Shown here one piece after another: positions 41,414 to 49,740 of a stretch of 64,000 nucleotides of DNA; the stretch's first letter is position 1; each line of letters starts with the position of its first letter. A model generated the notes under the pieces. The model was not told the DNA's origin. It ran no database searches and was given only the letters and a program-made list of their open reading frames with translations. Source of the DNA: Marinomonas communis (GTDB taxonomy: Bacteria > Pseudomonadota > Gammaproteobacteria > Pseudomonadales > Marinomonadaceae); the NCBI RefSeq assembly GCF_004363305.1, contig NZ_SNZA01000003.1:473832-537831 (forward strand). The letters are read 5' to 3'. Position numbers and translations under genes: made by a program.

Positions 41414-42847
41414 TTAAGGCTCTGCTGAGGAGAAATCTAATGATTCAAGTTGCTCTTGGATTTTTGCTCGGTATTTATCCGATAGGCCTTTCACGGTGTA
41501 TGCAAGCACTTCTTCATCATCGTCTCGTTCAATGATTTCAGGAAGACTTAAAATTATTCTATTCTGTATACCGGGGACGGTAATAACATCTTCACTCAGT
41601 ACTAGTGTGTTGCTTGCCTCGGATAGCGATAAAGCGTCAGCGGCATTAATAAGCTCAGCAAGCTCATTTGAGTCAATTTTATTGGCTTCATACATCTTTG
41701 ATAGTGCGTCGAAGCCTTTGTGTAGCCCCATGTGGTAACTCACATTCGGCACATCTGCATACAAGTCTGTGGCCATCAGTTGCTCAAGTAGCTGCTGGAT
41801 CAATTGTGCGCAGCAGGCTGCGTTCATGTACAGGTTTTCATCGCAGTTTTTTGCCTGAAAAAGCATCAGAACACTGTCTTTATCATACTGATGAACTTGC
41901 CCGTTATAGTACTCGCTGGCCAGAAAGATGGTGCGATAAAGTGGTGTTAGTAAGTTAGCCACTTGTAAGGGAGGAAGTTCATCCCGCCATTCAGAGATAT
42001 GCTTAAACTGAATGACTAATGCACAGGTTTCGCGCTCGCTTTCTTTGATGATTTGCTCGAAGTTGATTTCGAACTGCCCTTCCTCATCGATAGGTTCTGC
42101 TTCACTGTCTCGCATTTCAATTTCGGGTTTAACAGGCTCAACTAATTCAAGCTGTTGCAACTGGCGAACGTGGCTCATCAGTTCATGGGCTTCTTTGTAA
42201 GAGTGCTCAGGCATGGGGGCGTTATTGGTTCCATTAGTAAACGCTTCAATGGCATCTGTTACTCTTGCGATGGGCATAAACATTCGTCTAACGATTAGGA
42301 GCAAAAACACACTGGTGATCGCCGCAAGAAAAATTCCTAAGCCAATCATTAAGTTGCTGATATGAGTAAGAGTGCTTTGTGCTGAGCTTTTATCTAAAGT
42401 AATCATCACATGGCCAACAACGTCATCACGAAAACGAATAGGTGAACTAAACACTAGGTGTGTATCCGTTGGGCGTATTTCTCGCTCATTATTACCTTGG
42501 CTGCCATTACGACTGGCTTCTGCAAGTAGCTCGTCCTTTTTGTTGTAGACTCTGGCACTTAAAATGCTATCGCTTGCGACGAGACGATTGAGGAGTACGT
42601 TTAAGCTTAGTAAGTCATTGGTCAAAATGGATTGTGTGGCATTAAAAGCCGCTTGTGTTGCTAGACTACTGCCTAAAACATCCGTCTGTTGATTAAGGTG
42701 TCTATCGACGGCAGAGGTTACTGAAAACCAAATCACAAAGAGTGTTACTAGGATAAGCCCTAGGTATGTTGTGAGTAAAAGGCTCGCGGAAGAACACTTT
42801 TTTAATAAACTATGGTACCCAGATGAGAGTTTTTTCACGATGTCCAT
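41414..42847 (-). CDS. AhpA/YtjB (Smp)-family membrane protein with a cyclase-like C-terminal domain
   Basis: A 477-residue inner-membrane protein. A first membrane helix (about 22-45) is followed by a periplasmic segment rich in LSLNVLLNRLV-type helix (about 70-155). A second membrane helix (about 165-190) and a HAMP-like linker (MFMPIARVTDAIEAF) come next. The C-terminal part (about 265-400) resembles a class III nucleotide-cyclase fold without clear catalytic residues (for example YDKDSVLMLF where active cyclases have a GD pair). YtjB/Smp genes are typically divergent from serB, exactly as here. Function is unknown; the cyclase resemblance is my inference. Confidence 0.72.
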   Translation of the reverse strand: MDIVKKLSSGYHSLLKKCSSASLLLTTYLGLILVTLFVIWFSVTSAVDRHLNQQTDVLGSSLATQAAFNATQSILTNDLLSLNVLLNRLVASDSILSARVYNKKDELLAEASRNGSQGNNEREIRPTDTHLVFSSPIRFRDDVVGHVMITLDKSSAQSTLTHISNLMIGLGIFLAAITSVFLLLIVRRMFMPIARVTDAIEAFTNGTNNAPMPEHSYKEAHELMSHVRQLQQLELVEPVKPEIEMRDSEAEPIDEEGQFEINFEQIIKESERETCALVIQFKHISEWRDELPPLQVANLLTPLYRTIFLASEYYNGQVHQYDKDSVLMLFQAKNCDENLYMNAACCAQLIQQLLEQLMATDLYADVPNVSYHMGLHKGFDALSKMYEANKIDSNELAELINAADALSLSEASNTLVLSEDVITVPGIQNRIILSLPEIIERDDDEEVLAYTVKGLSDKYRAKIQEQLESLDFSSAEP

Positions 42848-43014
42848 CGACGTCCTAGTATATTTGAGAAACGGGTATCTTATTGATTTAACCGAAAATT
42901 CGATATGGCCTACCAGTGTTTTCGGTTCAAATAACGTATTCTTTAGTTCTGCTTGACAGTTAGCGTCAGGTCAGGGATTTGATATAGTTAGCGTCCCCAT
43001 AATCAGGAGTTAAC

Positions 43015-43932
43015 ATGACTGCTTCGATCACACTTATTGGCGACAATCTTGCTCAATATCAACCGAATTTCCAAGCTTGGCTAACAACACAAGCATTGGA
43101 TGCTACACATACTGTTCTTTCAAACCAGCAAGATACCTTCGATGTGTGGCGCTATGACCTTAGCACTCCCATAGAAGATGGTAAATATGACAGCTTGCGT
43201 TTGGCGCTTTTGGCATTGGCTGATGACACTAAGATTGATCATATTCTGCAAACCTCTCAACCGCTTTTGTCTCAGCCTGGTTTGGCTGTATTTGATATGG
43301 ATTCGACTCTTATCAAGGCTGAAGTAATGGATGAGTTGGCTGTTGAAATGGGGATAGGCGAACAAATATCTGCCGTGACAGCCAGCGCCATGCGTGGCGA
43401 AATTGATTTTACACAGAGTTTTGTTCAGCGATTATCTTTGCTTAATGGCCTGAGTAGTGATGTGATGGATTCCGTATATCAGCGAATTCAGCCGATGGAT
43501 GGTATCGCAGTACTCATGAAGGTATTGAATCATTTTGGTTGGAAAACAGCCATTTTGTCTGGTGGTTTTACATATTTTGCGGAACGTGTGCAGCAGGATT
43601 ATGACTTCACTGAAGTCCATGCGAATGCCCTAGAAATCGAAAGTGGCACCTTAACAGGCAAGCATCTTGGTCCTATTGTTGACGCTAAACGTAAGCAGCT
43701 CTTGCTGAAAGAGTTGAGTGAGAAGTACGAGGTTCCTTTTGCGCAAACCATTGCTTGTGGTGATGGCGCGAACGATCTTCTTATGTTGAATGATGCGGCA
43801 CTAGGTGTAGCACTGCACGCTAAACCGATTGTTCGTCAACAAGCACCCTGTCCGCTGAGTCATACTGGGCTAAACGGTATTCTGTATTTGCTTGGCCTAA
43901 GCTCGGATGAAATAACCACGATTGTAGGTTAA
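43015..43932 (+). CDS. serB: Phosphoserine phosphatase
   Basis: Dephosphorylates phosphoserine in the last step of serine synthesis. The 305-residue HAD protein has an N-terminal ACT-like regulatory region (about 1-85) and motif I VFDMDSTLIKAEVMDELA with nucleophile Asp94 and acid Asp96. FTQSFVQRLSLL, ILSGGFTYFAE (motif II), KRKQLLLKEL and ACGDGANDLLML (motif III/IV) follow. AGGAGT precedes the ATG. Divergent from the YtjB-like gene across 167 bp. Confidence 0.97.
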   Translation: MTASITLIGDNLAQYQPNFQAWLTTQALDATHTVLSNQQDTFDVWRYDLSTPIEDGKYDSLRLALLALADDTKIDHILQTSQPLLSQPGLAVFDMDSTLIKAEVMDELAVEMGIGEQISAVTASAMRGEIDFTQSFVQRLSLLNGLSSDVMDSVYQRIQPMDGIAVLMKVLNHFGWKTAILSGGFTYFAERVQQDYDFTEVHANALEIESGTLTGKHLGPIVDAKRKQLLLKELSEKYEVPFAQTIACGDGANDLLMLNDAALGVALHAKPIVRQQAPCPLSHTGLNGILYLLGLSSDEITTIVG

Positions 43933-43938
43933 TGAAAT

Positions 43939-43980
43939 ATATGGCATCGAGGCTGGCGAACTCCGATGCCATAGTTTTTA
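43939..43980 (+). terminator. Intrinsic terminator after serB
   Basis: TATGGCATCG (43940-43949) pairs with CGATGCCATA (43964-43973); a 14-base loop and a GTTTTT tail follow. The stem is close enough to the converging HepT-like gene to help insulate it. Confidence 0.75.
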
Positions 43981-43986
43981 TGAATT

Positions 43987-44412
43987 TTACATAGTGCTGT
44001 CCAGTCGAGCGGTCCATTCTTTGGTAAGAATTTCCACGAGCCCATATCGTCTTAGTGATAGAGCGGATGACAGCTCTTCAAAGTTTTCATCTAGATAATC
44101 AAATAAAATCTTTTGCCTTAGCTCAATCAATACTCGTATCTGCTCCCCCTGTTCGTAAGTAACGTCCTTGTGTTCTAGAAGGGCTTCCAATACTTGATCA
44201 CGGCTCTCGACGTCCACTTCATAGTGATGGCGTAAAAGATAGATAGCTAAGTCGAGCATTGAAGCAACCAGCAATTGGAAGGTATGCTCGACAGCCATTA
44301 CTTCGTCAGTGGTTAATGGCGTACTGCGCTCTTTTTTTCGGTGAACATCTAAGCGTTTGATCATGGCATGCTGATGTTCGTACAACGATTGTTCCCAAGC
44401 TTTATCTCTCAC
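43987..44412 (-). CDS. HepT-like (DUF86) helical protein with altered active-site motif
   Basis: A 141-residue all-helical protein. The middle (HTFQLLVASMLDLAIYLLRHHY) and the later RVLIELRQKILFDYLDENFEEL resemble the HepT/DUF86 family, whose ribonucleases carry an RX4-6HXY motif. Here the equivalent reads RQKILFDY, with Phe in place of the His, so RNase activity would be lost. No MntA-type nucleotidyltransferase partner lies next to it, so this is not an evident toxin-antitoxin pair. The GTG start at 44412 follows AGGAG. The family call is tentative; the helical nature is clear. Confidence 0.55.
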   Translation of the reverse strand: MRDKAWEQSLYEHQHAMIKRLDVHRKKERSTPLTTDEVMAVEHTFQLLVASMLDLAIYLLRHHYEVDVESRDQVLEALLEHKDVTYEQGEQIRVLIELRQKILFDYLDENFEELSSALSLRRYGLVEILTKEWTARLDSTM

Positions 44413-44455
44413 TGCCTAACTCCTAGTTACAACAAGAATTTTTCTTTAGTGTAGT

Positions 44456-45646
44456 TTAGAAGCAGGCAAATGGGTAAAAGTTGAACTCACTATCCGGTGT
44501 TACGTCATGTTTTGCTGGCACGTGCAGATAGCCATCCGTTTGGCTGGCTGCCAACAAGGCTCCCGAGCTTTGTTGTACATGAGGAGTGGCAATACCATTT
44601 TGTACGTGCACTCTTAAAAACTCATCTCGTGACTGATTACCTTTGCGAGAAAAGTGACACTTCACTGGATAGGGGGTAGGAAGAGCCAACTGCTCTCCTG
44701 CCGCTTTTGCAAGCGCTAGACGAGCGAATAGATGAAACGTGACAAGAGTAGAGCTTGGATTGCCAGGAAGGCCAATAAACGGTGTATTAAACACGTTCGC
44801 AAACACTAATGGTTTACCGGGTTTGATGGCGATTTTCCAAAGGTGCAGGGTGCCATTGCGCTCAATGGTATGTTTGACGTGATCTTCTTCACCAACCGAC
44901 ACACCACCAGAGGATAAAATAATGTCACATTGTTCGCTTAGCATTTGCAATGCTTGTTCTGTATCGGCTACTGAATCATTGGCGTGCATAACTTTGACAG
45001 CTTGGTGGCCAGCGCTTTGCACAAGAGATGTCATGAGCGGGCCATTGGAGTTATAAATCTGCCCCGGTTGCAGTGCGGCACCAGGCGATTGAAGCTCATC
45101 GCCGGTGGTTAAAATACCTACCTTCAAGGGACAATAAACCCTAACATCAGCTACACCAATACTAGCTAATACACCAATATCAATGGCATTGAGACGTTTG
45201 CCTTGGCTCAGAACTTTCATGCCTTTGGCGATATCTTGCCCTGCGGGACGAATGTTTTGGTGTGTTTCGACCGTCTCAAGAAAGTGGATTCGATCTCCCT
45301 GAATCTCTGTATTTTCCTGCATCACAACGGCATCCGCACCGGCTGGTATTTCAGCTCCAGTAAAAATGCGTGCACAGGAATTTTCTGCTAAAGGGGAAGG
45401 GGGTTGCCCAGCAGCAATGCGCTGAGAAACGATTAGATCTGATTGTGATGCTAGATCGCTACAGCGAACGGCATAACCGTCCATGGCGCTGTTGGCCGCT
45501 GGAGGAACATTTATTGGTGATTCTATGTCACAAGCAAGAACACGCCCCAGTGCTTCCAGTAATGGAATGATTTCAGTAGGCGTGATCACATCTAACGTAT
45601 GTGTAATGTGTTCGAGTGCTTCTTGCAGAGGCATAAGAGATGACAT
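44456..45646 (-). CDS. moeA: Molybdopterin molybdenumtransferase
   Basis: Inserts molybdate into adenylylated molybdopterin. The 396-residue protein has the family segments PPAANSAMDGYAVR, AGQDIAKGMKVL, GILTTGDEL, YNSNGPLMTSLVQ, ILSSGGVSVGEEDHVK and PGKPLVFANVFNTPFIGLPGNPSS. It is last in a moaA-moaB-moeA group on the minus strand, with 2 bp between moaB and moeA. The cofactor serves enzymes such as nitrate reductase or formate dehydrogenase, none of which is in the window. Confidence 0.97.
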   Translation of the reverse strand: MSSLMPLQEALEHITHTLDVITPTEIIPLLEALGRVLACDIESPINVPPAANSAMDGYAVRCSDLASQSDLIVSQRIAAGQPPSPLAENSCARIFTGAEIPAGADAVVMQENTEIQGDRIHFLETVETHQNIRPAGQDIAKGMKVLSQGKRLNAIDIGVLASIGVADVRVYCPLKVGILTTGDELQSPGAALQPGQIYNSNGPLMTSLVQSAGHQAVKVMHANDSVADTEQALQMLSEQCDIILSSGGVSVGEEDHVKHTIERNGTLHLWKIAIKPGKPLVFANVFNTPFIGLPGNPSSTLVTFHLFARLALAKAAGEQLALPTPYPVKCHFSRKGNQSRDEFLRVHVQNGIATPHVQQSSGALLAASQTDGYLHVPAKHDVTPDSEFNFYPFACF

Positions 45647-45648
45647 TG

Positions 45649-46188
45649 TTATACCTCATGCACTGGTGGCTGGTAAGGGCCTAGCAGCATAGTGACAAAG
45701 TTACATGGCTTGTGGCGTGCATCAAGCTGCTCTTTGATAATGCCATGCCAAGCCGTTTTACAGGCCCCTGTTGAACCAGGTAAACAAAAGATAAGGGTGT
45801 TATTGGCAAGCCCCGCTAGAGCACGAGATTGAATCGTAGATGTGCCGATTTCATCGTAGGAGATCTGTCTAAATAATTCGCCAAAACCATCTACCTGCTT
45901 ATCGAGGAGCGGTGTGATGGCCTCAGGGGTGCTGTCGCGAGAGTAAAACCCTGTACCGCCTGTAATTAATACAACGTTCACTGAGTTATCTGCGATCCAT
46001 TGCGATACGACGGCACGCATCGCATAAATATCATCTTTGACAATGGTCCGCTCGCCAAGGGTATGGCCTGCTTCGGTTAACGCATGGATTAACGCATCGC
46101 CTGAAGTATCTTCTGCTAAAGAGCGTGTATCGGATACTGTTAGTACATTTATATTTAAGGGACGAAATGGAGAAGGCACTTTAGCCAT
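45649..46188 (-). CDS. moaB: Molybdenum cofactor biosynthesis protein MoaB
   Basis: Molybdopterin adenylyltransferase-like protein of the MogA/MoaB family. The product shows INVLTVSDTRSLAEDTSGDAL, VNVVLITGGTGFYSRDSTPEAITPLLDKQVDGFGELFR and AGLANNTLIFCLPGSTGACKTAW. The ATG at 46188 follows AAGGATG; a start at 46221 would overlap moaA further and lacks a Shine-Dalgarno. It lies 16 bp downstream of moaA. Confidence 0.95.
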   Translation of the reverse strand: MAKVPSPFRPLNINVLTVSDTRSLAEDTSGDALIHALTEAGHTLGERTIVKDDIYAMRAVVSQWIADNSVNVVLITGGTGFYSRDSTPEAITPLLDKQVDGFGELFRQISYDEIGTSTIQSRALAGLANNTLIFCLPGSTGACKTAWHGIIKEQLDARHKPCNFVTMLLGPYQPPVHEV

Positions 46189-46204
46189 GGTGACATCCTT
46201 ATAT

Positions 46205-47200
46205 TTAGCCGCCAGTTGCACTCATAAAGCGAAGGATCTGCGGCTCTTCATCTAAGTTAAAATGGTGTTTTTCAGGTTTTAGAGCCAACGCTTTCACGAT
46301 TTGATCCTGCAATGGCTTTAGGTCATTGGGGTGTGCTCTGAGAACACTTTTTAAATCTTTGGAATGCTCATTACCAAGACATAACAGTAAACGACCTTCA
46401 ACCGTCATACGTACACGGTTGCAGGTGCTGCAAAAGTTATGGCTATGTGGAGAAATAAAGCCAATTTTAGAACGCTCTCCAGCGATTTGAAAATAACGCG
46501 ATGGACCGCCAGTTTGATGTTGACTAGGAGTGAGTTGCCAGCGAGTCTGTAGTCGCTTGAATATGGTGTCACTAGAGACATAAACTTCAGCACGATCATG
46601 ATCTGATATAGCGCCAAGAGGCATCTCTTCGATGAAACTGATGTCCATATTGCGTTGTAGGGCGTAATCAACCAATGTCTCTACTTCGTCATCGTTATGA
46701 CCGCCAAGAATCACAGCGTTGAGTTTTAGCTGCTTAAAGGGAAGGGCTGTTACAGTATCTATGCCACGTAAGACTTGCTCTAATTTGTCTCTTCGTGTGA
46801 GTTTTTCAAAGCGATCACGTTTAAGCGTATCTAAACTGATATTAATGCGCGATACGCCTAAGTCGAATAACTGCTGACCCATTTTTTCAAGTTGAGAGCC
46901 ATTGGTGGTGATTGTCAGCTCCTCTAAACCTGGTAGCACGGCAATTTGCTCTAAGGCCCATAAGATATCTTTTCTCACCAAAGGCTCGCCGCCGGTAATG
47001 CGAATTTTTCGTGTGCCTAATGCAACAAAAGCCTTAGCGACTTGAACAATTTCCTCAAGCGATAATATGTCCTTGCGAGGTAGAAATGTTGCATTCTCAT
47101 CCATGCAATAGGTACAACGAAAGTCACATCGATCGGTCACCGATATGCGCAAATAGTCGATATTTCGACCGAATGGATCTATAAGCATGGAATCTGACAC
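46205..47200 (-). CDS. moaA: GTP 3',8-cyclase
   Basis: Radical-SAM enzyme for the first step of molybdopterin synthesis. The N-terminal cluster is CDFRCTYC (Cys25, 29, 32). RITGGEPLVRKDI and TTNGSQL follow. A second 4Fe-4S site lies in FCSTCNRVRMTVEGRLLLCLG, and the protein ends in GlyGly, needed for activity in MoaA. Start GTG at 47200 with GAGG nine bases upstream is preferred over ATG 47188. First gene of moaA-moaB-moeA. I looked for a molybdenum-cofactor riboswitch in the short upstream gap and did not find a convincing one. Confidence 0.97.
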   Translation of the reverse strand: MSDSMLIDPFGRNIDYLRISVTDRCDFRCTYCMDENATFLPRKDILSLEEIVQVAKAFVALGTRKIRITGGEPLVRKDILWALEQIAVLPGLEELTITTNGSQLEKMGQQLFDLGVSRINISLDTLKRDRFEKLTRRDKLEQVLRGIDTVTALPFKQLKLNAVILGGHNDDEVETLVDYALQRNMDISFIEEMPLGAISDHDRAEVYVSSDTIFKRLQTRWQLTPSQHQTGGPSRYFQIAGERSKIGFISPHSHNFCSTCNRVRMTVEGRLLLCLGNEHSKDLKSVLRAHPNDLKPLQDQIVKALALKPEKHHFNLDEEPQILRFMSATGG

Positions 47201-47345
47201 TTGAATTAGCCTCGCTACAACTTTCTAATAGAAGCAAAATTTGTTCACAGAGGCAAAGTTCTCTGTCCTAACTGCGGCTGACGTGATGCGCATAGCGTGC
47301 CATGCATCGCTCATTAACGCCAATTACTGAAATAGGGGAATCGCA

Positions 47346-48209
47346 GTGCATAGTGTTATACATAATTTGATTGAGTTACTCACTTTGAATCGTGTGTCTG
47401 ACACACAATTTGTCGGTAAGAGTCAAGATTTAGGCTTTCCCAAGGTGTTTGGAGGTCAGGTTGTGGGGCAGTCGCTAAGTGCCGCAGCACAAACTGTTCC
47501 TGAAGATCGCTTCCCTCACTCATTACATAGTTACTTTATTCGTCCAGGCGACGCAAAGCAAACGATTGATTATGACGTAGAAACCGTTCGTGATGGGGGC
47601 AGTTTCAGTGTTCGACGTGTGATTGCACGTCAGAATGGTGACACGATCCTAGTTATGACTGCTTCCTTTCAAAAGTTTGAAGATGGTTTATCACATCAAG
47701 AAGCCATGCCGAATGTCCCGGGGCCTGAAAACTTTAAGTCAGAGTTGAGCCTTTTCCAAAGGCATGCTGAGGAAATCCCTGAACGTATCCGAAGCCTATT
47801 AACGGCGGAAAGACCAATCGAATACCGTATTGTCGAAAATCAAAACCCATTTCGCCCGCGCCCAGGCTTACCTGCACGGCATATGTGGATTCGAAGTGTG
47901 TCGCCATTACCTGATAACGAGCTAGTGCATCAGTCGATGCTGGCTTATACCACGGATTATGGCTTTTTGGAGACCGCACTTCAGCCCCATGGAATTTCCA
48001 TTGGCAACCCGGGCCTTCAAATTGCGAGTTTGGATCACTCCATTTGGTTTCACCGACCATTTCGACTAGATGACTGGTTGTTATATGTGGCCGACAGTCC
48101 ATCTGCATCTGGAGCGCGCGGCTTTGTACGTGGGAAAATCTTTGACAGAGAAGGTAATCTTGTTGCTTCAACTGCACAAGAAGGCTTGATTCGACTGATG
48201 CAGAAATAA
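47346..48209 (+). CDS. tesB: Acyl-CoA thioesterase II
   Basis: Hydrolyses medium- and long-chain acyl-CoAs. The 287-residue double hot-dog protein starts with LIELLTLNRVSDTQFVGKSQDLG, then VFGGQVVGQSLSAAAQTVPEDR, SLHSYFIRPGDAKQ, LDHSIWFHRPFRLDDWLLYV and ASGARGFVRGKIFDREGNLVAS. The catalytic Asp (LDHSIWFHR) is present. The start is GTG at 47346 with AGGGGAA upstream. Divergent from moaA across 145 bp. Confidence 0.95.
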   Translation: MHSVIHNLIELLTLNRVSDTQFVGKSQDLGFPKVFGGQVVGQSLSAAAQTVPEDRFPHSLHSYFIRPGDAKQTIDYDVETVRDGGSFSVRRVIARQNGDTILVMTASFQKFEDGLSHQEAMPNVPGPENFKSELSLFQRHAEEIPERIRSLLTAERPIEYRIVENQNPFRPRPGLPARHMWIRSVSPLPDNELVHQSMLAYTTDYGFLETALQPHGISIGNPGLQIASLDHSIWFHRPFRLDDWLLYVADSPSASGARGFVRGKIFDREGNLVASTAQEGLIRLMQK

Positions 48210-48354
48210 ATTGTTACAAAGTGTAATAATTCTATATAGAGTGTTGTGATTATGTTAATTTTGATCGATTGTTTATTTAATTAAAATAAATATATCGACA
48301 AGTCTATAAAGTGGTAAGGCTTCTCGCTCTCATAAGGATATAGAAGGGTTTAGC

Positions 48355-49740
48355 GTGGTACCTCGAAGAAATGTCTCGCATTTTGTTCTAAGCAAGCTAT
48401 TTGCCTGTTACCTTTTTGTGGCAGGCATTGCCTTGGCTGGCTTTTTTTTATGGTCACACCAGCAGCTAGATCTGCAACATCAAACGGCTATTGAGCAACT
48501 TCAGAACGGTTTTATGGACATCATTGAGCAATCCGATAAGGATCTCAGTGAGGTAACGAAAAGCCTTGCATTGGGGTTGCAGTTTTCGAAGGAAAATGGC
48601 GTTCCGATTGAGTCTGTTTCGTTATTTGATGCAAGGGGCAAGGAGCTGATTCATTGGCCTAATAATGTAGTCTTAGAAGAGTCGAATCAGCCTTCCTATA
48701 CTTTCCAATCTGCTTCAGGCGAAATTTACCAGCTATTAGTAAGGTTCTCTGATGCTTCCTTATATGGATTTGTAGTCCATCACTTCTTCCCTATCATTGG
48801 GCTTTTATCATTTCAACTAGCGCTTTTGTTACTGACGTTAAAGATCCTTATAAGCCGAAGTTTAGACGGTGTCTTTAGTGGTTTTATGAGGGAGTTAAGC
48901 CTGATTAATTTACGCCATCCCGAACCATTACAAGCGGATGCATTTTTAGGCCAGTTTGCTGAATATCGGCAGATGCTTGCTGGAGTGAATCGTGTAATTC
49001 TATCGTTGGCAAAGTCTCGTGAAGAACTGTCGGATATTAACCAAGTGTTGGAGTCTCGTATTCATTCTAAAACGGCTGCACTTGAGGAGAGAAACCTGGA
49101 GCTGATTGAACTCAATAAACAGTTGTCTGTTATTGCTAACACGGATGCGCTCACTCAGGTCTACAATCGAACTCGCTTTGATACATTATTCAGTGAGCAT
49201 GTTGCAGTTGCCAGTAGGCGTAACACACCTTTGGCGCTTTTATTGGTCGACTTAGATGACTTTAAAAAAGTGAATGATTGCTATGGCCATCAGGTGGGGG
49301 ACCATGTGCTAAAGCATGCCGCTCGGATCATTCAAGAGGTTGTTTCTGAAGAGGGTATCGTGGCTCGCTGGGGAGGGGAGGAGTTCGCGGTGTTGCTACC
49401 TTACTTCGATATCACTATGGCTGAGGACAAAGCCGAACAGTTGCGTTCGGTGATGGCAGCCACACACTTTGAGGCGCAGTCTATTCAAGTCACAGCGAGC
49501 ATTGGGGTTGCACAGTTGAGCCAACAAGAAACCGCTGCCCAGTTGCTTAAACGTGCTGATGATGCGTTATATGATGCGAAAGGCAGTGGTCGTAATCGAG
49601 TTATCATTGCTTATTTAGAAAACAGCCACACTCAACTTGAAATCAATGAGCTCAAAGAGGGGGAGTTTGTTGAGGTGTTTGATGTTGAGACAGAGCCCAA
49701 TCCAGATGAATCCGAAGCTTCTCAGAAGCTGTCGACTTAG
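48355..49740 (+). CDS. Diguanylate cyclase (GGDEF protein)
   Basis: A 461-residue membrane sensor. A first membrane helix (about 14-32), a 110-residue periplasmic domain, a second helix (about 140-165), a coiled linker and a GGDEF domain (about 255-425) are seen. The active site GGEEF is at 340-344, so c-di-GMP synthesis is likely. The usual inhibitory RxxD site five residues before GGEEF reads SEEG, so product inhibition at that site is unlikely. The start is GTG at 48355. The last 89 bp overlap the converging queG gene. Signal unknown. Confidence 0.92.
   Translation: MVPRRNVSHFVLSKLFACYLFVAGIALAGFFLWSHQQLDLQHQTAIEQLQNGFMDIIEQSDKDLSEVTKSLALGLQFSKENGVPIESVSLFDARGKELIHWPNNVVLEESNQPSYTFQSASGEIYQLLVRFSDASLYGFVVHHFFPIIGLLSFQLALLLLTLKILISRSLDGVFSGFMRELSLINLRHPEPLQADAFLGQFAEYRQMLAGVNRVILSLAKSREELSDINQVLESRIHSKTAALEERNLELIELNKQLSVIANTDALTQVYNRTRFDTLFSEHVAVASRRNTPLALLLVDLDDFKKVNDCYGHQVGDHVLKHAARIIQEVVSEEGIVARWGGEEFAVLLPYFDITMAEDKAEQLRSVMAATHFEAQSIQVTASIGVAQLSQQETAAQLLKRADDALYDAKGSGRNRVIIAYLENSHTQLEINELKEGEFVEVFDVETEPNPDESEASQKLST

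Noticed and set aside
42953..42988. Promoter pair TTGACA/TATAGT before serB
   Set aside because: The spacer is 24 bp, too long for a standard sigma-70 promoter; TATAGT alone might be a -10 with a different -35.
43987..44412. Calling this a toxin-antitoxin system
   Set aside because: The partner nucleotidyltransferase is absent and the catalytic His is not at the expected position.
47201..47345. Possible molybdenum-cofactor riboswitch before moaA
   Set aside because: The 145-bp gap has no stem set matching the known motif and is also the promoter region of tesB.
47734..48177. 147-codon reading frame antisense to tesB
   Set aside because: Shadow of tesB; unlikely composition.
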